Source of the DNA: Poseidonibacter lekithochrous
GTDB taxonomy: Bacteria > Campylobacterota > Campylobacteria > Campylobacterales > Arcobacteraceae
NCBI RefSeq assembly: GCF_013283835.1
Contig: NZ_CP054052.1
Coordinates: forward strand, 3,504,673-3,568,672
Direction: 5' to 3'
DNA: 64,000 bases
The notes under the pieces were generated by a model. The model was not told where the DNA came from. It did no database searches and saw only the letters and a program-made list of their open reading frames with translations. This document shows positions 58,147 to 64,000 of the stretch, piece by piece (the stretch's first letter is position 1; each line of letters begins with the position of its first letter). The position numbers and the translations under genes were made by a program.

Positions 58147-58616
58147 TAATAGTCTTTCTTCATTTGTTCTTTTATTTTTAACGTAGCTCTTGTAATATTT
58201 TTTTCAACTGCATTAGTACTAATACCCATAATCTCAGCAATTTCTTTTCTTGTATAACCTTTATAATAGTGAAGAATAAAAGCTTTTTTGTTTTGAGATG
58301 AAAGACTTCGTATACAATCTTTTAATTTTTCTTGTCTTACTTCATCACTAATTATTCCCTCAGGTCTATCTATTTCAGGAATACTATGATTTTCCTCTTC
58401 ATAAGGGGTATGTACAATAATTTTATCTCTACGCACTTTATCTATTACTAGATTTTGTGCTATTTTATACAAATAAGCTTTTTGAATTTTAGATTCACTG
58501 TTTTTATTTACCTCTAAAACTTTTGCATAAGTCTCTTGTGTTAGATCCTTAGCTAAATTTTTATCTCCAGTAAGTCTTTGAATATAATAAGTTATTTCAT
58601 CATAATGTTCTAACAT
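58146..58616 (-). CDS. fecI: FecI-like ECF sigma factor
   Basis: 156 residues. Region 2 about 6-75 (DLTQETYAKVLE), region 4 about 100-150 (ALHYYKGYTRKEIAEIMGIS type HTH). Directs transcription of the receptor operon when the receptor and FecR sense substrate. Upstream bases 58645-58660 hold GATAAT and TATAAT hexamers that could be a degenerate Fur site over a promoter; this is weak. Confidence 0.92.
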   Translation of the reverse strand: MLEHYDEITYYIQRLTGDKNLAKDLTQETYAKVLEVNKNSESKIQKAYLYKIAQNLVIDKVRRDKIIVHTPYEEENHSIPEIDRPEGIISDEVRQEKLKDCIRSLSSQNKKAFILHYYKGYTRKEIAEIMGISTNAVEKNITRATLKIKEQMKKDY

Positions 58617-58742
58617 TAGTAATATTAACCTTGGCTTCTTTAATTTTGATAATCAATCTTATAATGTATTTATACTTTAAAATGTATTAAAAAAGAGAAT
58701 TAAAAGAGTATTATTTACAAGAAATTAAAGATTATATATATC

Positions 58743-59714
58743 TTAATCTTTTCCTAGTTTTACCAAGGTTACTAAACCAATAATAGTCACTACAATACCA
58801 ACTAAGCCTATACTATTAGGAAGAACTGCATTTAAAAATATCATTTCACCCAATAGTGCAAAAAATACTTCACCAGATTGGCTAGCATCAACGGCTACAA
58901 GTTTTGAAGGAGTATTTGCTTTACTTCTTGCATATAAAAATAGTGATGTAGCAATTACACCTGACAAAATTGCAATCATTGCCACATTAAAATACTGTCC
59001 AGAAGAAGGAACACCCACGTCATTTATAAAAAATAAAACAATCCATAAAGGTAAACTTCCAAGACTTAGTAAAAATACTTTTACAAAAGCATTATTAATA
59101 ATTGTCATATCTTTGTTTTCTTCTTTTCTTCTTTTTTTCTCTTGCCATACTAATTGATTTCCAATAGGATATGCAAAAGCAGCTACTAATACAGGTAAAA
59201 ACCCTAATAATAAAGCTTCTAAATTATCAAAATCAAAATGACTCATATTTACTAATGATATTCCTAAAAATATTACTATTGTAAAAAGCCATATTTTCTT
59301 AGATAACTTTTGTCCAAAGAACGATAAAACGAATAATGAAGCTAAAATGGTTAGTTGCCATGTGGTAGCCACTACCCATCCAGGAGAGAAGTTTGCAGCA
59401 TAACAAATAAGAGAATAAAATATTCCAAATCCTATAGTTCCACTTAGTGTCCAAAACCTAAAGTTCTGCGTATATTCGGCTATTACAGCTTTAAAATAAG
59501 CAAAACCCTTAAATGATATAAAGCCTATTACTAAGAAGAATAAAGTATAAAAGAATCGTAAAGTTCCAGACCAATACCAATGTCCACCATCAAGAGAAAT
59601 AGCCCTATTAATTAAAAAAGTTGCAGAAAAAAATAAAGCAGATAATAATCCTATTATTAAAAGAAAAGACGTATTGTTTTCATATTGTTTTATATATAAT
59701 TGTATTTTATTCAA
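58743..59714 (-). CDS. DMT-superfamily transporter (putative multidrug efflux, EmrE-type family)
   Basis: 323 residues with about ten hydrophobic helices. GYWYWSGTLRF-like GGHWYWSGTLRFFY near residue 45, YAANFSPGWVVATTWQLT and DASQSGEVFFALLGE fit the family called putative multidrug resistance efflux transporter. I start at TTG 59714 because TTAGGA lies 6 bases upstream; an ATG at 59747 adds 11 residues without a ribosome site. Substrate unknown. Confidence 0.8.
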   Translation of the reverse strand: MNKIQLYIKQYENNTSFLLIIGLLSALFFSATFLINRAISLDGGHWYWSGTLRFFYTLFFLVIGFISFKGFAYFKAVIAEYTQNFRFWTLSGTIGFGIFYSLICYAANFSPGWVVATTWQLTILASLFVLSFFGQKLSKKIWLFTIVIFLGISLVNMSHFDFDNLEALLLGFLPVLVAAFAYPIGNQLVWQEKKRRKEENKDMTIINNAFVKVFLLSLGSLPLWIVLFFINDVGVPSSGQYFNVAMIAILSGVIATSLFLYARSKANTPSKLVAVDASQSGEVFFALLGEMIFLNAVLPNSIGLVGIVVTIIGLVTLVKLGKD

Positions 59715-59833
59715 AAAGATTCCTAATATTAAAAAAATATTATACATTACATTCTATATAAATCATAAAAAAATTGTATAAAAGTTACAAATCTACCAAA
59801 TAATCTCATGTAAAATTTAAAGAAAAATTTGAG

Positions 59834-59839
59834 TATAAT
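59834..59839 (+). promoter_or_regulatory. Probable -10 of the TRIC gene
   Basis: GAGTATAATCC about 30 bases before the ATG; no -35 seen, as is usual here. Confidence 0.45.
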
Positions 59840-59868
59840 CCAAGTTATTAAATATAAAAAGGTTTTAG

Positions 59869-60480
59869 ATGACAGCATTAGAATTAGCTGATATTATTGG
59901 AATTATCTGTTTTGCCCTAAGTGGTTTTTTAATTGCTGTTCACTACAAACTTGATATTCTAGGAGTATTTATCTCTGCATTTTTAACTGCCCTTGGTGGT
60001 GGTATGACAAGAGATGTACTTGCTAGCAAAACTCCTTATGTATTTACAGATACAACACCTGTATTATTAGTTATGGCTACTGTTTTAATCTCCCTTATTC
60101 TAAAACTACATAAGATTGATGACTTAGAAGGTAAAACTGTTTTTATTATCTCTGATGCAGTGGGATTAGTATCTTTTGCCATCACAGGAGCTTTAGTTGC
60201 TATTGATAATGAATTTAACTTCTTAGGGGTATTAATTCTTGCCTTTATTACAGCAGTTGGTGGTGGTACAATTAGAGATATTCTAATAAATAGAGTTCCC
60301 TCTATTTTAGTATCTGAATTTTATGCAACAGTTGCAATTATTGTAGGACTTGTTACTTATGGTTTACATTTACTTGGTTTACATAGTTTATTTACTTTAA
60401 TTCTTGTATTCATAGCTGGCGTTGCTCTTCGATTATTAGCATATTATAGAAACTGGCACCTACCTACATTATCAAAATAA
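59869..60480 (+). CDS. TRIC family (YicG-type) cation channel protein
   Basis: 203 residues, two repeats of three helices plus one. The two pore motifs ALGGGMTRD (about 42-50) and AVGGGTIRD (about 128-136) are the signature of trimeric intracellular cation channels. Formerly UPF0126. Probably a potassium-permeable channel; physiological role unknown. Single gene. Confidence 0.9.
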   Translation: MTALELADIIGIICFALSGFLIAVHYKLDILGVFISAFLTALGGGMTRDVLASKTPYVFTDTTPVLLVMATVLISLILKLHKIDDLEGKTVFIISDAVGLVSFAITGALVAIDNEFNFLGVLILAFITAVGGGTIRDILINRVPSILVSEFYATVAIIVGLVTYGLHLLGLHSLFTLILVFIAGVALRLLAYYRNWHLPTLSK

Positions 60481-60575
60481 CTTTATAAATAAATCTTATA
60501 ATAAGGTTTATTAAGTTATTATCCATACTCTCAAAAATTAAATAATAAAAAAATTATTAAAGGTTATTATATTAT

Positions 60576-62066
60576 ATGAATATAAAAAAGTTATATCTTA
60601 GTTTTACGCTTATAATTATAATTGCTGTTACAAGTGCATTTTTTACAATTGATAAAATGAATGAACTTTCTACAAATACACAAAAAATGTATACTCATCC
60701 TTTCAAAGTTAGTAATGCTGTTTCTGATATTCAAACTGCAATTATTACTATGCATAGAAATATGAAAGATATAGTTCTTACAAAAAATAGTTTAGAAATG
60801 ATAAAAATTATTGAAGCTATACAACATAAAGAAGATGAAGTATTAAAAAACTATGAATTAGTATACAAAAACTATTTAGGTAATAAAAAAGATATTGATA
60901 CCTCGTATAAAAGCTTCAAAGCATGGAAGAAAATACGAGAAGAAGTAATCTCTTTGATGTATCAAAAAAGAATTGATGAAGCAATAGCTATTACAAAAGG
61001 CCAAGGTGCTAAACACACTCAAGAATTATATCTACAAATTAAAGTCTTAAAAGATTATGCTTTTATAAAAGCAAATGAATTTTATTCAAAATCTGTAAAA
61101 GACAATGGGGTAGATTATGTGGTTAGTGCTATATTTGTAGCTATGTCTTTATCTGCATTAATTGTAATTTATATTGTAATAACTTTATTAAAAGTAAATA
61201 GAACAAATCATAAACAATTATATTTAATTGATCAGAATATTTTAACTGCAAAATTATCACTAGATAAAGAGATTATTGAAATAAGTAATGCTCTTTGTAG
61301 AACACTAAATAATAAAAAAGAGTTCATTTTAAATACTACATCAAGTTACTTTTTTACAACTAAAGAACAGTATGCTTTATTTGATACTAAGATCTACTCT
61401 GGTAAAGAGCACAACGACGAAGTATACATTAATGTAGGTGATAAAAAGGTATGGTTTAATCTTGAAGTTTTCCCTGAATTAGATGCAAATTTTAATATAA
61501 AATATTTCAATTTATTCCTTACTAATATCTCTGATAAAAAGAAAATTGAAGAGATTGCTATTGTAGATTCACTAACAGGTTTAAACAATAGAAACTACTT
61601 TGAAACAATCTTTGAAAAAGAGACAAGAAGAGCAAAAAGAGATAAAAAACCATTAAGTTTATTAATGTTTGATATTGACTATTTCAAGCAGTATAATGAT
61701 ACATATGGTCACCTAGATGGTGACAAAGCTTTAAAGGCAGTTTCACATGTAATTGCCAAACATACAAATAGGTCTTATGACTATTCTTTTCGTATTGGTG
61801 GAGAGGAATTTGTAATTTTATCATATCAAGATACCTATGAAAAAACTAAAGATTTTGCAAATATGATAATACATGAAATAGAAGAACTAAAAATAAATCA
61901 TAAATCAAATAAAATTTCAGATCACCTTACAATATCTTGTGGTGCAATTAGATTTGATAATACACATTTATTAACTACAGATCAAATGTATAAAGAAGCT
62001 GATGATTTATTATATCAAGCAAAAAGAGAAGGTAGAAATAGATATATTTCCAAAACAATTTCTTAA
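60576..62066 (+). CDS. Membrane-bound diguanylate cyclase
   Basis: 496 residues. Helices at about 5-25 and 180-205 flank a periplasmic four-helix-bundle-like sensor. A PAS-like region (about 215-325) precedes the GGDEF domain (about 330-495), which has an intact GGEEF and an RxxD inhibitory site (RSYD) five residues before it. Should synthesise cyclic di-GMP. Single gene; no ligand evident. Confidence 0.88.
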   Translation: MNIKKLYLSFTLIIIIAVTSAFFTIDKMNELSTNTQKMYTHPFKVSNAVSDIQTAIITMHRNMKDIVLTKNSLEMIKIIEAIQHKEDEVLKNYELVYKNYLGNKKDIDTSYKSFKAWKKIREEVISLMYQKRIDEAIAITKGQGAKHTQELYLQIKVLKDYAFIKANEFYSKSVKDNGVDYVVSAIFVAMSLSALIVIYIVITLLKVNRTNHKQLYLIDQNILTAKLSLDKEIIEISNALCRTLNNKKEFILNTTSSYFFTTKEQYALFDTKIYSGKEHNDEVYINVGDKKVWFNLEVFPELDANFNIKYFNLFLTNISDKKKIEEIAIVDSLTGLNNRNYFETIFEKETRRAKRDKKPLSLLMFDIDYFKQYNDTYGHLDGDKALKAVSHVIAKHTNRSYDYSFRIGGEEFVILSYQDTYEKTKDFANMIIHEIEELKINHKSNKISDHLTISCGAIRFDNTHLLTTDQMYKEADDLLYQAKREGRNRYISKTIS

Positions 62067-62090
62067 ATAAGATAATTTATATCTTCTTTT
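62067..62090 (+). terminator. Weak hairpin after the diguanylate cyclase gene
   Basis: AAGATA-attta-TATCTT followed by CTTTT; short stem, possible terminator. Confidence 0.4.
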
Positions 62091-62149
62091 AACCTTTCAT
62101 TTACTTTTTATAGATACAATTTCCAAAAAATTAATTTAGGAGACAATTT

Positions 62150-62602
62150 ATGAAAAAAGTTTTATTCTCAGCATTATTATTAGTTGCAACATTTGCAAAC
62201 GCATTAAATATCGGAGATTCTACTCCAACATTCGCAATTAACGATCAATTTGAAAAAGCGCATACTATTGCAGCAGATACAAAAACAATTTTAGTTGCAG
62301 CAGACAAAGATACAAGTGAAATCTTAAGAGATTACTTCTTAACACAAGAAAAAGGGTTTTTAGAAGCTAACAAAGCTTATTACGTAGCTGATATCTCTGG
62401 AATGCCAAGTTTAATTGCAAAATTCTTTGCATTACCAAAAATGAAAAAATACCCATTCTCAATTTTATTAGTAGATGAAAATCAAACTAAAGAATTTACG
62501 AAAAAAGAAGGGAATATCACTGTATATTCTGTAACAAATGGAAAAATTTCAGATGTTAAATATATTAAAAATGCTGAAGAATTAGCAGGTTTATTTAAAT
62601 AA
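62150..62602 (+). CDS. Secreted protein, thioredoxin-fold-like without CxxC
   Basis: 150 residues. Signal peptide about 1-19 (ANA). Mature start LNIGDSTPTFAINDQFEKAH resembles the beginning of peroxiredoxin/TlpA-like proteins, and KYPFSILLVDENQT sits where a central strand would be, but there is no Cys at all, so no redox activity by that route. Homologues in Campylobacterota are hypothetical as far as I know. AGGAGAC lies before the ATG. Confidence 0.7.
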   Translation: MKKVLFSALLLVATFANALNIGDSTPTFAINDQFEKAHTIAADTKTILVAADKDTSEILRDYFLTQEKGFLEANKAYYVADISGMPSLIAKFFALPKMKKYPFSILLVDENQTKEFTKKEGNITVYSVTNGKISDVKYIKNAEELAGLFK

Positions 62603-62607
62603 GGACT

Positions 62608-62640
62608 TTACTAGCTAAATTTATTTAGCTAGTAATTTTT
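62608..62640. terminator. Bidirectional terminator
   Basis: TTACTAGCTAAAT and ATTTAGCTAGTAA, perfect 13-bp inverse, followed by a five-T run; overlaps the purN stop. Confidence 0.85.
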
Positions 62641-63202
62641 CAAAAGCCTCAATTATTGCTTGAGTTTCTAAGTCTTTGATTCTGTTCTCTAAAGAATCAA
62701 CTGTCTCAGTTGATGATATTTCTAACTCTTTAGTTAAAATAATCTCTCCATCATCATATTTTTCATTTACATAATGAATAGTAACACCTGATTTAGGTGC
62801 TTTATCAGCGATTATAGCTTCATGTACAAATCTTCCATACATTCCCTTACCACCATACTTTGAAGGTAATAATGCAGGATGAGTATTAACTATTTTGTTT
62901 TCAAAAGCAGAAATTAGTTTAGGTCCAATCATTTTCATATAACCAGAACAAAAAACATAATCACAACCATACTCTAATAAAAGTCTTGCGATTTTATCAT
63001 CACAATCTTGTCCAGGATATCTTTTGTCATTTACTACAAAGTTTGGAATATCAAAAGATTCTGCATAATTTAATACATTTGCATTAGAGTTATTAGAAAC
63101 TACAATAATCACTTTTGCATCTAATATCTTATCTTCTATTGCTTTTTGAATCGTTTGAAATCCACTACCATTATATGAGGCTAAAATACCTATTTTTTTC
63201 AT
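62621..63202 (-). CDS. purN: Phosphoribosylglycinamide formyltransferase
   Basis: 193 residues. ILASYNGSGFQTIQKAI (substrate loop), NTHPALLPSKYGGKGMYG with the catalytic His, and GVTIHYVNEKYDDGEII. Transfers formyl from 10-formyl-THF to GAR in purine synthesis. The N-terminal GSGFQ replaces the commoner GSNLQ. Single gene. Confidence 0.93.
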   Translation of the reverse strand: MKKIGILASYNGSGFQTIQKAIEDKILDAKVIIVVSNNSNANVLNYAESFDIPNFVVNDKRYPGQDCDDKIARLLLEYGCDYVFCSGYMKMIGPKLISAFENKIVNTHPALLPSKYGGKGMYGRFVHEAIIADKAPKSGVTIHYVNEKYDDGEIILTKELEISSTETVDSLENRIKDLETQAIIEAFEKLLAK

Positions 63203-63292
63203 TTTTATTAATCCTGTTTGTTCTATGGGCGTGATTATAACAAATAAAAAATATTTATACTATAAGTTAAATTTTTTTTACCAAAATGAGCT

Positions 63293-63760
63293 TTATCTAA
63301 GTCTTTGAGCATGAGTTAGTGCAATTGCTATTGCATCTGTAATATCAAGTGGTTTAATCTCTTTTTTAATACCTAATAATCTTTTTACCATAAAAGCAAC
63401 TTGTGTTTTATCAGCTTTTCCATTTCCTGTAACTGCTTGTTTTACTTGAAGTGGAGTATATTCAGCAAAATTACCAAATTTTTGTAAAACTTTTAAAGAT
63501 ATTGCACCTCTAAATTGTGCTAATTTAATTACTGTTTTTGGATTGAATGCGTAAAACATATCTTCTATTGAAACCTCATCAATAACATGACGATCAAATA
63601 TTAAATCAAAACCTTCTGTCATTTCTACAATTTGCTCTTGTAAGATTTTTGTCTTAATTTTTATTAAACCTGCTTCAATTAATTTTACAGTGCTTCCATT
63701 TTTTTCAACAATTGCGTATCCACAATTTCTTGTTCCTGGGTCAATTCCTAGTATTTTCAC
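63293..63760 (-). CDS. ruvC: Holliday junction resolvase RuvC
   Basis: 155 residues. Catalytic Asp 7 in [15 protein letters not shown], Glu in [11 protein letters not shown] (near 65), and C-terminal [14 protein letters not shown] with the last Asp pair. Start is GTG at 63760. Resolves Holliday junctions with RuvAB. It borders the probable origin, as in several Campylobacterota genomes. Confidence 0.94.
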   Translation of the reverse strand: MKILGIDPGTRNCGYAIVEKNGSTVKLIEAGLIKIKTKILQEQIVEMTEGFDLIFDRHVIDEVSIEDMFYAFNPKTVIKLAQFRGAISLKVLQKFGNFAEYTPLQVKQAVTGNGKADKTQVAFMVKRLLGIKKEIKPLDITDAIAIALTHAQRLR

Positions 63761-63784
63761 CTAAATTTCTCTTTTTTTGTCTAT

Positions 63785-64000
63785 TTTTTATTCACATTAC
63801 TGCAAGGCCTATATAATGGTATTTTTCACCTAAATATTCACTTAAAATTCACGAGTTATTCACAAGTTATTCACTATGTGAACAACACTTATTCATCATA
63901 TTCATCACATGAAGAATTTCACTTCGTTATACCATGTGAATAACTTTTATAAAAAATTAGATATAATCGTTACTATTTACAATTAAAGAGTTAATATTAT
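63785..64000. other. Probable chromosome replication origin (oriC): DnaA-box array and AT-rich tract
   Basis: TTATTCACA at 63788-63796 and 63856-63864, TTATTCACT at 63867-63875, and weaker boxes TTTTTCACC (63822), ATATTCACT (63834), AAATTCACG (63845), ATATTCATC (63898). Inverse boxes are TGTGAACAA (63877-63885) and TGTGAATAA (63935-63943). Boxes at 63834, 63845, 63856 and 63867 are spaced exactly 11 bases. The AT-rich stretch 63944-64000 could be the unwinding element. In Campylobacterota the origin lies by dnaA, often next to ruvC; dnaA would begin just past the window. Confidence 0.85.

Overview
The window is low-GC (about 29 percent by eye) DNA from the main chromosome of a Campylobacterota bacterium, most likely Arcobacteraceae. 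The reasons are the 16S/23S sequence, the gene content (free-standing ThiD2, Nif3, many PAS/GGDEF and hemerythrin proteins) and the ruvC-origin arrangement at the right edge. Genes are tightly packed on both strands and end in convergent hairpin terminators. I saw no CRISPR array, tRNA gene, insertion sequence or prophage.

Left end (1-7.8 kb): two rRNA operons in tandem on the minus strand. The complete one (16S 6027-7543, 23S, 5S, terminator at 2394-2444) is followed by the promoter, 16S and start of the spacer of a second operon that runs off the left edge. The complete internal spacer has no tRNA. The 16S units are near-exact 1.9-kb direct repeats, each with a consensus TTGACA-17-TATAAT promoter and long RNase III-type processing stems.

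8-24 kb: housekeeping and envelope genes (Bax inhibitor-1 protein, ThiD2, BioC, SecG, polysaccharide deacetylase, frr-pyrE-RDD-MFS operon). Next is a three-gene minus-strand signalling operon with no histidine kinase: REC-wHTH-REC-REC-PAS, periplasmic sensor-PAS-PAS-GGDEF, and REC-PAS-coiled coil. After it come YaaA, a small-multidrug-export family protein, YchJ, a ComEA-like protein, a Crp/Fnr regulator divergent from a YgbA-type gene around a perfect FNR-like palindrome, and ung.

24-39 kb: an acetolactate synthase-like/aldehyde dehydrogenase pair, a gph - Cys-rich CxM-repeat protein - Rho-antiterminator-like gene set, a double hemerythrin, an orphan sensor kinase, Nif3, a duplicated pair of small acidic proteins, a hidden 42-codon basic protein followed by a large palindromic element, a flavoprotein, two MOSC proteins, and AraC/cupin genes.

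39-48 kb: a sulfur assimilation operon, metY - Rrf2 regulator - cysK - DUF2061 - cysH - cysD - cysN - half-length sulfite reductase homologue. It has a strong promoter with a perfect 12-bp inverted repeat (probable operator). The Rrf2 and DUF2061 proteins end in Tyr-x-Ile, like CysK-binding tails. A cysteine desulfurase-like gene follows.

48-64 kb: metallophosphoesterase, AraC-Ogt DNA repair fusion, two tiny ORFs with a possible ribosome-site-masking hairpin, typA, glutaminase, a fecI-fecR-fecA-PepSY iron uptake cluster, DMT transporter, TRIC channel, diguanylate cyclase, purN and ruvC. The window ends in a dense array of DnaA boxes and an AT-rich tract, the probable chromosome origin; dnaA would start just beyond the right edge.
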